NCBI RefSeq assembly: GCF_021462225.1
Contig: NC_061817.1
Span: 1,327,326 to 1,391,325 of the forward strand
Source: Girardinichthys multiradiatus
Taxonomy: Eukaryota; Chordata; Actinopteri; Cyprinodontiformes; Goodeidae
Reading direction: 5' to 3'
DNA length: 64,000 nt
Under the pieces are notes generated by a model. That model was not told the DNA's origin. It worked only from the letters and a program-made list of their open reading frames with translations, and ran no database searches. A program made the translations under genes and the position numbers. Below are positions 20,120-31,815 of the stretch, in pieces; positions within the stretch are counted from its first letter, which is position 1; every line of letters starts with the position of its first letter.

Positions 20120-20224
20120 GATAATGCTACATAGAATCCTCTATTCTCATCTACTTTTTATAATTTTAATTTTTGACAATTCAAATATGTTGACACATGT
20201 ACAGAATAATCTCAGAATAAAGAT
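20120..20224 (+). repeat. Interspersed repeat, left part, split by a LINE insertion
   Basis: Matches the uninterrupted copy at about 27,690-27,770 (AATCCTCTATTCTCATCTA, then TTGACACATGT). The repeat resumes at 22,370, so the LINE between them was inserted into it. Confidence 0.75.
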
Positions 20225-22369
20225 TTGCTTGTTGCCCCCCAGCTCAACTGTCTCATGTTGCGGTTTACCTCGGTGGATGAGAGGGTCGCATCCTTGCGCA
20301 TTCGGGTTGGGGACAGGTGTCTGACTGTTGTTTTGGCCTATGGGCTGAGCGGTAGTGTGGAGTACCCGACCTTCTTGGCATCCCTGTCGAAGGTGCTGCA
20401 TAGTGCCCCTCCCGGTGACTCCGTTATTCTGCCGGAGGACTTGAACCCCACATGGGAAATGACAGTGACACCTGGAGAGGCGTGATTGGGAGGAATGGCC
20501 TCCCCGATCTGAATCCGAGTGGATTTTAATTATTGGACTTCTGTGCTAGTCATGGATTGAACACCATGTTCAAGCATAAGGGTGTTCAGTGCCCTTGGCA
20601 CCAGGACACCCAAGGCCAAAGGTCAATAATCGACTTTGTTGTCGTGTCTTCAGACCTTCGGCCGAATGTTTTGGACACTTGGGTGCAGAGAGGGGCTGAG
20701 CTGTCCACTGATCGCCACCTGGAGGTGAATTGGATCCAGTGGATGAGGAGAAAGCTGGACAGACTTGGGAGGCCTAAGTGTATAGTAAGGGTCTGCTGGG
20801 AATGTCTGGCAGCGTCCTCGGCCAGGGATGTATTCAACCCCCACCTCCAGGAGAGCATTGACCAGCTTCCAGGGGAGGTTGGAGTCCGAGTGCACCAGGT
20901 TCTCCGTGTCGATTGTCAATGCTGCCGCCCATAGCTGTGGCTGTAAGGTTTGCGGTGTCTGTCGCCGTGGCAATCCCCGAACCCGGTGGTGGACACTGGC
21001 AGTAAGGAATGCTGACAGGCTGAAGAAGGTGTCCTATCGGCTGCGGTTGGCTTGTGGGACTCCTGAGGCAGCTGACAGGTACCGTGAGGCCAATCGTGCT
21101 GCAGCCCGGGCTGTGGCAGAGACAAAAACTCTGGCCTCGGAGTAGTTCAGTGAGGCCATGGAGAAGGACTACAGGTTGGCCTCGAAGCAATTCTGGCAAA
21201 CGCCTCAGGAGGGGGAAGCAGTGCTTTGCCAACACTGTTTACAGTGGGGGTGGGGAGCTGCTGACCTCGACTGGGGACATTATCGGGCAGTGGAAGGAGT
21301 ACTTTGAGGATCTCTTCAATCCTGCCATCAGGCATTCCCTGGTGGAATCAGAGGATGGGGACTCGGGGTTGGATTCTTTCATCAGCCAGGCTGAAGTCAC
21401 CAAGGTGGTTTAAAAGCTCAACGGTGACAGGGCTTCATGGTTAGGTGAGATCCTCGCTGTTTACCTCAAGTCTCTGGATGTTGTGGGGCTATTATGGTTG
21501 ACACAACATTGAGTGGCGGTTGGGGACAGTGCATCTGTGGTCCCCCTTCATAAGAAGGTGACCGGAGGGTGTGTTCCAACTCTAGGGGGATCACACTCCT
21601 CAGCCTCCCTGGTAAGGCCTATGCCAGGGTATTGGAGAGGAGAGTCCAGCCGATAGTCGAACCTCAGCTTCAAGAGGAGCAGTGTGGTTTTTATCCCGGC
21701 CATGGAACACTGGACCAGCTCTACACCCTCTGCAGGGTACTAGAGGGTTCATGGAAGTTTGCCCAACCAGTCCACATGTGTTTTGTGGACGTGGAGAAGG
21801 CATTTGACTGTGTCCCTCATGGTGCCCTGTGCAAGGTGCTCCAGGAGTACAGAGACGGGGGCCCTTTATTAGGGGCCATCCAGTGGGGCAGGAGTTTTGT
21901 CCGCATTGCCGGCACTAAGTTGGACCTGTTCCCAGTGCATGTTGGACTCTGGCAGGGCTGCCCTTTGTCACCGGTCCTGTTCATAACTTTTATAGGTGCA
22001 GGCAAGGGCCGGAGGGGGTCTGGTTTGGGGACTAGTGGATTTCGTCTCTTCCTTTTGCAGATGACGTGGTCCTGCTGGCCCCCTCTTGCCAAGACCTACA
22101 GCATGCACTGGGGCGGTTCGCAGCCGAGTGTGAAGAGGATGGGATGAAGATCAGGTCTCCAAGTCTGAGGCCATGGTTCTTGACCGGAAAAGAGTGGCTT
22201 GTCCTCGTCAGGTTGGAAGGGAGTTCCTGCCTCAAGTGAAGGGGTTCAAGTATCTTGGGGTCTTGTTCACAAGTGAGGGGAGAATGGAGATCGAGGGAAG
22301 TCTGGGTGTCTCTGCTGAGACTGCCACCCCCGGCGACCTGGTCCCAGATGAAGCAGAAGATGACAATCT
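20213..22369 (+). mobile_element. Non-LTR retrotransposon, 5'-truncated and decayed
   Basis: The + strand carries endonuclease remnants (SVIDERVASLRI-type at 20,270; IDFVVVSSDLRPNVLDT at 20,630) and an RT domain: RGITLLSLPGKAYARVLERR at 21,580, EEQCGFYPGHGTLDQLYTL, HMCFVDVEKAFDCVPHG at 21,775, LWQGCPLSPVLFI at 21,950, then the thumb-side block VKGFKYLGVLFTSEGRM at 22,240. Several stops and frameshifts separate these parts, and the FADD catalytic box is reduced to LQMTW in frame. The last 50 bases resemble the GATCCCGGATAAGCGGAAGA-type 3' end of a common fish LINE, so the 3' end is probably original and internal DNA has been lost. Flanking 24-base repeats form the target duplication. Confidence 0.85.
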
Positions 22370-22765
22370 GTTGACACATGTATGGAATGATCTCTCTTTC
22401 TTTATCTGTCATTCTAAGGACACAGTGACAGCAGACATTTTTGCGTCCTAGTTAGTACCTGCATTTTAAATGTGCTAAATCTAGAAATAAAAACAGCCCC
22501 CGCAATCCGTTTATGGTTTGATAAATCACATTGCGGGTAGTAAGGAATTACGTTTGCATATCCTCCTCCTATAAGTTGGTGTGTTTGGGTCATTATGTTA
22601 TGTTTTGCATATTCATGAAGGAAAAAAAACGCGAAAAGATTTGTGCCCGCTCTTCTGAAGATTTTACACACGCAATTTGTTTTGCACTTGGTTTGCAGAT
22701 CATTTTGTGCATGCAACCCAGTTTGCACGTGATTTTGTACATGCAAACCTTTTGAAGATCAAGCC
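22370..22765 (+). repeat. Interspersed repeat, right part
   Basis: Colinear with 27,745-28,130: TTGACACATGT, then TTAGTACCTGC, GCAATCCGTTT, TTTGATAAATC, GTATTCATGAAGG-like and TTTTACACA blocks. It contains the second copy of the LINE target duplication at its left end. Confidence 0.75.
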
Positions 22766-22919
22766 CTAAGACACATTGAGGTTTGTTTAGACATGAAGCC
22801 AATGCAAAATATCTATGCCATACATGCATGTACCTGGGTGTGGTACAGGCTGATAATATTTTCTTCATTGTAACAGATTTTTAGTTTTTGGTTATCCTAA
22901 ACTCTAGAATCACAATATA
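22766..22919. other. Short intronic spacer
   Basis: No feature seen between the repeat and the next LINE. Confidence 0.4.
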
Positions 22920-25900
22920 TGCTGCTGACAACAAGATGGCGCCGCAGATGGTCGCCTCGGCGTGTTGGTGCGCATTGTTTTGTTTTGTTTTTTGCTTTAA
23001 AACGGTCTTCTGTGATGGTACCCGGAGCTCTCTCACCAGAGAAGAACTCATGAACATCAGGGCTACTACACCAGATGAGTTATTTCCAACTTTTCTGCCT
23101 ACTGCTCTGGAATATTTGGACATTCTGGTCAAAGGTGCGCTCACCTTTGTTCACGCGGTGAAACGCCGGAAGAGAGGGAAACGGGCTGGGGTGCTGGTAC
23201 GTCTTCGCCAGCGTGGACTACGAACACCGTTACCTGGAATATTTCTCTCTAACGTGCGCTCACTTCCCAACAAAATGGAGGAACTACAACTGTTGTTGGG
23301 GAAAAACAGGGACTTTTATTCATCGGCAGTTTTGTGCTTCACGGAGACGTGGCTGTGTGGATTAATACCGGACTCTGCGCTGCAGCTGGCAGGATTCCAG
23401 CTCTACAGAGCGGACAGAGACACGGAACTCTCCGGCAAAGCGAAAGGTGGAGGAATCTGTTTTTACCTCAACAGTGGTTGGTGCAACGATGTGACAGTGA
23501 TTCAGCAGCACTGTTCTCCAGACCTGGAAGCCTTCATCATAAACTGTAAGCCTTTCTATTCCCCCCGTGAGTTCGCTTCGTTCATCCTGGTCGGTGTTTA
23601 CATCCCGCCGCAAGCTAACGTGCAGGTCGCACAGCGCATGCTCGCCGACCAGATACTGAGTGTGGAACGGACCAACCGGACTCCTTAGTAATCGTCGCTG
23701 GTGACTTTAACAAAGGTAATCTGACCCACGAACTCCCCAAATACAGACAGTTTATAAAATGTCCGACCAGAGAGGACAACATTCTGGATCACTGTTACAC
23801 CACCATCAGAGACGCTTATCACGCCGTCCCACGTGCTGCACTGGGCCAATCCGACCACATCATGGTCCACCTGATTCCTGCATACAGGCAGAAACTTAAG
23901 CTCTGCAAACCTGTTGTGAGGACGACAAGGAAGTGGAGCAGTGAGGCTGTGGAGAATCTCCAGGCGTGTTTAGGCTGTACAGACTGGGATGTGTTCAGGA
24001 CTACTACCAACAGTCTGGACGAGTACACAGAGGCTGTGACTTCCTACATCAGCTTCTGTGAGGACAGCTGTGTACCATCATGCACCAGGGTGAGTTACAA
24101 CAACGACAAACCCTGGTTCACAGCTAAACTCAGAAGGTTAAGACTGGATAAGGAAGAGGCCTTCAGGAGTGGGGACAAAGACATATACAGAGAGGCCAAG
24201 TACAAGTTTGGCAAGGCAGTGAAAGAGGCCAAACGACTGTACTCTGAGAAGCTCCAAAACCAGTTCTCAGCCAACGACTCTGCGTCTGTCTGGAAAGGGC
24301 TCAAGCAAATCACCAACTACAAGCCGAAAGCCCCCCACTCCATCAACGACCGACGCCTCGCCAACGACCTGAACGAGTTCTACTGCCGCTTTGAAAGACA
24401 AAGGGACAGTCCTGCAACCATCTCCCACGACGCCCCCCAACAGCTGCAGCCACAATCCACCACCCCCACCTCCCCAACCTCAAGAGGGGCCTTGGCACCT
24501 CCAACCCCCACCCTGAAGTTCCCCCCCACCAGCCCCCTACCCACGCCGAGGACGGCTCTTTCCATCCAGGAGAGGGACGTCAACAAACTCTTCAGGAGAC
24601 AGAACCCCCGGAAAGCTGCTGGTCCGGATTCTGTCTCACCAGCCAGCCTGAAGCACTGCGCTGATCAGCTGTCTCCAGTCTTCACAGACATTTTTAACAC
24701 CTCACTGGAGACATGTCATGTGCCAGCCTGCTTCAAGTCCTCCACCATCGTCCCTGTTCCCAAGAAGCCAAGGACCACAGGGCTTAATGACTTCAGACCC
24801 GTCGCCCTGACCTCTGTGGTGATGAAGTCCTTTGAGCGCCTTGTGCTCTCACACCTAAAAGACATCACCGACCCCCTCCTTGACCCCCTGCAGTTTGCCT
24901 ACAGAGCCAACAGGTCTGTAGATGATGCAGTCAACCTAGCCCTTCACTTCATCCTCCGGCACCTGGACTCCACAGGAACCTATGCCAGGATCCTGTTTGT
25001 GGATTTCAGCTCTGCCTTCAACACCATCGTCCCAGTTCTGCTACAGGAGAAGCTCTCCCAGCTGAGTGTACCCGACTCCACCTGCAGGTGGATCACTGAC
25101 TTCCTGTCTGACAGGAAGCAGCGCGTGAGGCTGGGGAAGCACGTCTCTGACTCCCTGACCATCAGCACCGGTTCCCCCCAAGGCTGTGTTCTCTCTCCTC
25201 TGCTCTTCTCCCTGTACACCAACAGCTGCACCTCCAGTCACCAGTCTGTCAAGCTTCTGAAGTTTGCGGACGACACCACCCTGATCGGACTCATCTCTGA
25301 TGGTGACGAGTCCGCATACAGATGGGAGGTGGACCATCTGTTGGACTGGTGCAGCCAGAACAGCCTTGAGCTCAACGCTCTAAAGACAGTGGAGATGGTT
25401 GTGAACTTCAGGCAGAACCCAGCCCCACCTGCCCCCATCACCCTCTGTGACTCCACAATTGACACTGTGGAATCTTTCCGCTTCCTGGGAACCATCATCT
25501 CCCAGGATCTCAAGTGGGAGCCAAACATCAGCTCCCTCATCAAGAAAGCCCAGCAGAGGATGTTCTTCCTGCGGCAGCTGAAGAAATTCAACCTGCCAAA
25601 GACTATGATGGTGCACTTCTACACAGCCATCATTGAGTCCATCCTCACCTCCTCCATCACCATCTGGTACGCCGCTGCTACAGCCAAGGATAAGGGCAGG
25701 CTGCAGCGTGTCATTCGGTCTGCTGAGAAGGTGATTGGCTGCAGTCTACTGTCGCTCCAGGAACTGTACACCTCCAGGACCCTGAAGCGGGCAGGGAAGA
25801 TTCTGGCTGATCCCTCCCACCCCGGTCACAGACTCTTTGAGACTCTCCCCTCTGGCAGGAGGCTGCGGTCCATCCGGACCAAAACCTCACGCCACAAGAA

Positions 25901-26297
25901 CAGTTTTTTCCCATCTGCCACCAGCCTGGTTAACAAAGCCCGGAAACCACACTGACACTCTCCCTTTCACCCACACCCCCCCTTTTTTTGCTGACAGGAC
26001 ACCTGTAACCTGTAACTCTATGCGTTACATTAACGCTCAGCTTGGACTCCTGCTTACTTGCACTGCTTTACTTGCACAATGATCATCTGCACTGTTGTAT
26101 TGCTCTTGCATCTTATACTGCTCTATATTTACTCTCACTCACTTAAAACTGTGCACTTATATTTATATTATATTGTAGATATGTTTGTACTGTTTAATTT
26201 GTACTGTATTGCACCGACTACGCCAAAACAAATTCCTTGTATGTCCAAAAACGTACTTGGCAATAAAGCTTTTCTGATTCTGATTCTGATTCTGAAA
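22920..26297 (+). mobile_element. Nearly complete non-LTR retrotransposon (jockey/L2/Rex1-like clade)
   Basis: About 3.4 kb, beginning near an ACAAGATGGCGCCGCAG leader and ending in AATAAAGCTTTTC plus a (CTGATT)n tail at 26,268-26,295. It encodes one endonuclease/reverse-transcriptase protein of about 1,000 residues, interrupted by a single base loss. The short tail repeat and the EN-RT order fit the jockey superfamily. A second, 5'-truncated relative lies at 60.3-61.25 kb with the same tail, and a piece of its endonuclease is fused to a Tc1 copy at 58.24 kb. Confidence 0.85.
22936..25955 (+). pseudogene. LINE endonuclease/reverse transcriptase, one 1-base frameshift
   Basis: The first frame (start about 22,936; open from 22,888) holds the APE-type endonuclease N-terminal half: LSNVRSLPNKMEEL, CFTETWL, GGGICFYLN, LVGVYIPPQANV. 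It stops at 23,688 because one C is missing near 23,675: the copy at 58,460 has three C where this has two. The next frame continues with VVGDFN-type and [11 protein letters not shown] blocks and then, at 23,862-25,955, the RT: RKAAGPDSVSPASLKH, FRPVALTSVVMKSFERLVL, FAYRANRSVDDAVNLAL, ILFVDFSSAFNTI, GSPQGCVLSPLLFSLYTN and FADDTTLIGL with an intact catalytic FADD box. The C-terminus GRRLRSIRTKTSRHKNSFFP is typical of the clade. Confidence 0.88.
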
Positions 26298-27584
26298 GCA
26301 TTCTCAACCATCCAGACCATTGCATTAAGTTGTTCTAATCAGTTCCATGGCCACAACTATGTAAACTCCAGCACCTTGGCGTGTAGACTGCTTATACAAA
26401 CAGTTGTGAAAGAATGGATTGCTCTTAGTTGTCAGTGAATTCCAGCATCACATGATAGGATGCCATCTGTGCAAAAGTCCAGTAGTAAAATCTTCTCACT
26501 ACTAAATAACAATTGAAGCAATTGTAAAACTGCAAATTACACTGAAGAGGTAGGCCAAGTACAACACAGAGCTGGGTCAGCAGGTGCTGAGATACTTAGA
26601 CCCTGGTCTTCAAAGATTCCAAATAGGTGACCCTAATTTTGCTAGTGCAAAAAAAAAGATTGCACGTACAATAAGTGGGAATGTTGCGTGCGATCTTCAA
26701 AGATTGAGCCTGCAATGGATAAGATGTCCTAAAGAGGTGCGGACCGCCCTTTTTAAATTAGGAAAATTGTGTGCGCAACTGCCTGGCTGCTACTGCCCTA
26801 AGCAAAACTAGAAGAAAAGAGAAAAAAGCTCTGGTGCCTGAAACATACAATGGTTGTTGTGCCTTATTATGAATGGTCCAGTTGCTAATATTTTCCTTCT
26901 GTTCTATTCTGTTCCTGCTTTTCTGGACTGTTACAGTTCGTTATTTCTCGTCACTATTAACAGCAGCAGGTTTGTCATCGTAGCCTCTGCCCTGACAAGA
27001 TTATTTCCCCTCTCTGTTCATTTGCACTGGGCCCCTCTGAGTGCGTTATTGCACTTGCAGAAGACTTAGTTTGAAGTTGTTCTTCGCGTAGATGCTTTAT
27101 GTTTGGGGTCCACATGGACACAGTGAGGTAAAGACTATATTCTGCTTCGCCTTTACTCAAAATATTGGATTACGGGCTATTGCACAGGCATTACTGTGTC
27201 CAAAGTGGTGCGCCAAATAACTAATCAATATTAACAATAATAATTTATTAGAGGTGTACCTCTCTTGAACTTTTATTTTTGAGACTGTGTTTGAAGAGTT
27301 TGGAATTTATCATAAGCCTGAATGTATTATTAGCAACATAAATAAAGTTTGTTGTAGGATCTGTATGTTATAGATTTGCTAATATCACATTACTGTCCTG
27401 CAAAGAACTGGAATCTAACGTTTATGTACACAAAAATAAATTATTTTCCAATGATTGGACTGAATTCATTTTGTTTGTTTTGCCAATATTTTACCAATAT
27501 TTTGCCAATATGTTATTTAATATACAACGTGTTTGATTGTTTCAATTGTTGTTTGGTGACACAACATCATTTTTACTGTATAAA
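26298..27584. other. CA10 intron, no supported feature
   Basis: About 1.3 kb of AT-rich sequence with only short frames. No splice-bounded CA10 exon, RNA gene or clear repeat boundary was found. Confidence 0.4.
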
Positions 27585-28135
27585 CAGCGAAGACAGCGCT
27601 GGAATGATCCAAACCCGAAGAAAATGGATTGCAAGGAGTTTGATCATAGGAGAAATGTCATGGCTTCTGTTTGTGATTGGCTCCAAATCAGAGCTCACGT
27701 ACAATCCTCTATTCTCATCTATTTTTATAAATTTTATTTTTCACAACCCAAATCTGTTGACACATGTGCAGATGAATCTCTTTCTCTGTCGTCTGTCATT
27801 CTACCTATGCCTCCTTCTGGCCAAAGTGAGAGTTAGTACCTGCCTTTCAAACGTGCTAAATCTAGACGCAGAAACAGCACCCGCAATCCGTTTCAGGTTT
27901 GATAAATCGCATTGTGGGTTATAAGGGATTATATTTGCCTATCCCCATAAATATGAGCGTTTGGGTCATAATCATATTTTTTGCGTATTCATGAAGGCAC
28001 ACACGCTAAAAAGCTTGTGCCACCATTCTGCGGATTTTACACATGCTATCCGATTAGCACCTGGGTTGTAGATCAGCTTTGCAGATGCAAATGGTAGAAG
28101 TTTGCGTGTGGTTTTGTACATGCAAACTTACTGTC
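27585..28135 (+). repeat. Interspersed repeat, uninterrupted copy
   Basis: Second copy of the repeat seen at 20,120-20,224 plus 22,370-22,765, here without the LINE. Shared blocks include AATCCTCTATTCTCATCTA, TTGACACATGT, AGTTAGTACCTGC, CCGCAATCCGTTT and TTTTACACATGC. Its outer boundaries are approximate. Confidence 0.7.
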
Positions 28136-28189
28136 ACAAACTTACTTCAGAGTCTGCAGAGTCAATAACTGCAGACCTCTAAACCTGAT

Positions 28190-28620
28190 GTGGCGTTCAG
28201 ATTAGTTTAAGTGCTGTGGGTGCTGCGTAAAGTGAAGTGTAAAGTTTTGGACTAAAGCTTTGGATATGGTGGTGCATAGCACACCACCAGACTAGCAGTG
28301 GAGACATGTTCTCTGGAGTGATGAATTATGTCTCTCTGTCTGGCAACCCATTGGATGAGTTGGAGTTGGTCTCAGCCCCAAAGTTCCAGTGAAAAGAACT
28401 CTTAATACTTCGGTATACCAAGAAAGTTTGGACAATTTTAGGCTTTGGACTTTGTAGAAACTGTTAGGGCATGACCCCTTCCAGTTTCAACGTGCTTGTG
28501 CACCAGAGCTCAAAGCAAGGTCCCTAAAGACATGGATGAATGAATTTTGTACTTCACTGGTCCTGACCTCAACCTGGCAAAACTGCAACTATAAGCAAAC
28601 ACTGTCCAACACCTTCAATG
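28190..28620 (+). mobile_element. Old Tc1-like transposon remnant
   Basis: Contains decayed transposase codons in the order expected of fish Tc1 elements: the GTGGAGACATGTTCTCTGGA block near 28,300 and, near 28,470, GCATGACCCCTTCCAG followed by AAGACATGGATGAATGA and GGTCCTGACCTCAACCTGGC. The frame is broken throughout and no inverted repeats are evident. Confidence 0.7.
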
Positions 28621-29009
28621 TTTTGGTTCATGTATATACATCATCCCTGTGTGTCAGCTGACAACTCAAGAAAGAGAGTCTGAGTCAGAAACTTCTGTCC
28701 CCTGCATTGTACAGGCCTCTTTCTGATTGGAAATGGTATGTGCTGTACAACTCCCACCTGTGGAGAAGGGCACACATCTCCAAATTGTGCCAACACTCAA
28801 ATGGATGCAGTGGGGAATTTGTCAGGTTGCAGGATGAATGCAGCATTTACCTGTTAGGCTGAACACAAAAACTGTGTACTATCGCACTTATTTGAAAAAC
28901 TTATTTCAAAAACTGTAAATGCTGGAATATCTAATGGTTATGTGAGGCATTACTTCATTGCTAACAATGTAAAAAAGGTATCCTGAACAGAATAAAAAAC
29001 TGGGTCCTC

Positions 29010-29377
29010 AAAATCATGATATAATCATCAGAGCCAGGGACTTAAAAAAGCTCAACAAGCTGATAAAAAAGGCTGGCTCTGTTCTGGGGACTCCTCTGGA
29101 ACCTCTGGAGATCATTGTGGAAAGACGGATTCTTCATAAAATGAAGAACATTATGGAGAACCCTGAGCATCCTCTTCATGAGACTGTCCTACAACAACAG
29201 AGTGTCTTCAGTCAGAGGCTTCTTCAAATCTGCTGTAAGACGGAGCGCTACAGGAGATCCTTCCTGCCCACAGCCATCAGCATCTACAATGGCTCTTTGA
29301 GGAAACCTTCATAATATGAGCTATAACAACATTTAATTTCCCTTTGGGATTAATAAAGTATTTTTGAATTGAATAAA
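29010..29377 (+). mobile_element. Rex1/CR1-like LINE 3' fragment
   Basis: A 65-codon frame at 29,117-29,314 (RRSFLPTAISIYNGS near its end) is the extreme C-terminus of a fish Rex1-type reverse transcriptase. It is followed by the characteristic tail TTTAATTTCCCTTTGGGATT and AATAAAGTATTTTTGAATTG. Everything upstream of the RT thumb is missing. Confidence 0.75.
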
Positions 29378-29426
29378 CCAGATCAGATTGTTCTGTATCA
29401 GTTCTGCTTTCAATGATGATGTTTAA

Positions 29427-29567
<141 letters not shown>

Positions 29568-30040
29568 TGATTGTCCCCTTCAGAGCTTGCATGGCAAAAG
29601 AATGAAGAAACTATCAATTCTCCAGTCAGACTAAATTCCTGCAATAAACTGGCCTGACCGTGTGTGACATGACCAGAAAGATAATGAGAATCCAGCATGG
29701 CAATGCATCAATGAATACCATGTAGGACATCACAATTATAAAACTCTGGAAGTGAAAATATAACCACCAGAGACTGAAATCACCATAAATGACTAAAGTA
29801 TAACTGTAGAAGATTACATTACGGTGTTGGCTGATAACAGCATACAAAGGAAAGATATCTGCAGAAGACCTTCACTTGTTCTACTCAGTTCTTTTACTGA
29901 ATAACACGTTTAAAACAATATGTCATTTGTGAATTATAGACAGCAATTGTCTAAATGGAAACACAAAGAAAATAATGTTTTGTGTCTTAATTGCAACATG
30001 CTTTCTCATTAATATTTCATGCTTCTTTGTGCCATTTCAG

Positions 30041-30113
30041 CTCTCAGAAAATTCCAATGCCTTCCTCAATCGTATGCTCAACAGAGATACCATCACCCGA
30101 ATTAACTACAAAT
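30041..30113 (+). CDS. ca10: CA10-type protein, internal exon (24 codons plus one base)
   Basis: Acceptor GTGCCATTTCAG ends at 30,040 and donor GTAAGA starts at 30,114. It encodes LSENSNAFLNRMLNRDTIT and RINYK, plus the first base of a codon completed at 56,371. The highly conserved FLNRMLNRDTITRI string is diagnostic of CA10. The intron that follows runs 26 kb to the next exon and contains Polinton copy 2. Confidence 0.93.
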
Positions 30114-30224
30114 GTAAGACACTGATTGTTTCCGCCACATACATACAACCTGGACAAGCTAATGTGGCTGGGATCTTTGTGGGGGTTTGTCTGCATTGAT
30201 CCTTTCCACTTGTTTGAGGATGGT

Positions 30225-30479
30225 GCAGCATGTGAAAAAGTGTTTGCCCCTCACATATTTCTTCTCTTTTTGCTTTTTTCACACTTAAATGTTTCATATC
30301 TTTAAACCAATGTTAATATTAGACAAAGATAACTTGGGGAAATACAAAATGCAATTTTCAAATGTTGATTTAATTTATTAAGTGAACAAATCTATTCAAA
30401 CCACGTTGGCCCTAAGTGACCAAGTAATTACCCCCTAAATCTAATGACTGTACCAACATTAGCAGCAGCATCTGCCATC
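30225..30479. repeat. Tc1-type fish repeat, left half, split by Polinton copy 2
   Basis: GTGAAAAAGTGTTTGCCCCT, then a TAACTTGGGGAAATACAAAA block and AGTAATTACCCCCTAAAT: a common fish DNA-transposon end. The matching continuation (GAGATAACTTGTAAAAAGTC, TCTCTGTGGAATAATTTTGG) follows the right end of the Polinton at 48,478, so copy 2 was inserted inside this older repeat. Confidence 0.65.
30474..30479. repeat. Left target-site duplication of Polinton copy 2
   Basis: GCCATC directly precedes the element; TCCATC (48,466-48,471) directly follows it. Five of six bases agree, the length expected of Polinton integrase. Confidence 0.8.
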
Positions 30480-31743
30480 AGAGACTAAATGTACATCCTT
30501 CAATCAAACGAGGTGTGAACATTTTGACAGGTGGGCAGGACTTCCGGTTGCGGGACATCTTAGGGCGGGACTTCCGGTGGTGGGACTTCCGGTGGCGTAA
30601 CTGAATATCGTCATTAAGCGGATGTGTTCATCACAAGGAAGCGAATATTTCTAATTGTATGTTTTTAGATGTTTTTACATCAAAAAATCAAAAAACATGT
30701 AGTTTCTCCACTTTAAAGGTCACTCAGGTTAATGCAGGCATGTCACACAAAATTCTGATAAAAAGAGAGAACCTGACAGAATTGTAAATTAATTTTGTTT
30801 TAACGCAGGGGTTATTTAGATGGATGTTTTTACATCTAAAAAACAAGAAAGACGAAAAGTAGATACAGAACCTTTCATCCTCTGCTCAATTGTTTGAGTA
30901 ATCTAATCTGCACCAGCAGAGATGATCTGAAAACAGATAAACAAATGAACTGAAAAAATAGTTAAAAAGTAAGCCAAACATTATCTAAAGTTTTTTGAGT
31001 GCCCAGTATGCTGTTTCCAAATTAGAAATGGATTATACAGCTAAAAGACTTTGTTTGGAATCATGAGAGACTCCATTAGGTAAAATGGATGATAATTTTA
31101 GTTACCTTAAGCTTTTCTTTTTTCATCTTAGAGCAATAGTTATTGAGGATTTAGAGAAAACAGTTTTCTCCTCATCCCACATGGGAGCCAGAGGTTGTAT
31201 CCTGTAGGTGTGGTCTATGTTAAATGTCACAAGAAACTGAAAAAATAAAAAATAAAAGTTATAAAGTCCTCAGACATGTCAATGTTTATTGAATTAAGGC
31301 AGACATCCGTAGCTGTTTCTTGTGTATTGTCTCAGACAAAGTCTTCACACTGACTGTAGTCAAAGTAATTAAGACAACCGTGCTCCTTCCTGGCCCAAAG
31401 TGTCAAGCATTGTCTCTGACAATACACATCCACTGTTTATTGAATAGGTGATCAGACCTCAGACATCCGCAGCTGTTTCTTGTGTATTGTCTCAGACAAT
31501 GTCTTCACACCGACTGTACTCAAAGTAATTAAGAGGACTGTGGTCCTTCCTGGCCCAAAGTCTCGGGCATTGCCTCTGACAATTCAGATCCCCTGTTTAT
31601 TGAATTAACGCGTCTGAGCTGTTGCTGAGGTGACTCGGGGGGTGTGACCAAGGGGTGTAACCATGCACGCTGATCGGTTGTCGTCATTAGGGGGCGAATC
31701 TAGAATCAACGAATTAAAAAAACAGAGGGCCGTTCTTCGGTGT
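30480..31743. repeat. Left terminal inverted repeat of copy 2, with an internal tandem duplication
   Basis: Matches the right TIR (47,337-48,465) in inverted orientation from AGAGACTAAATG to the TTAGGGGGCGAATCTAGAAT block near 31,690. It is about 130-150 bases longer because a segment of about 150 bases (CTGTTTCTTGTGTATTGTCT ... ACTGTTTATTGAAT) occurs twice in tandem at about 31,298-31,607, but once on the right. The outer end carries three GACTTCCGGT (ETS-like ACCGGAAGTC) motifs between 30,538 and 30,594. Confidence 0.9.
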
Positions 31744-31815
31744 TTGTTGTAAATACTAGCAGAAAACGCAACAATTTACTTGCAGCATTTGCTGGAAAAG
31801 AACACTCGTTGACCA

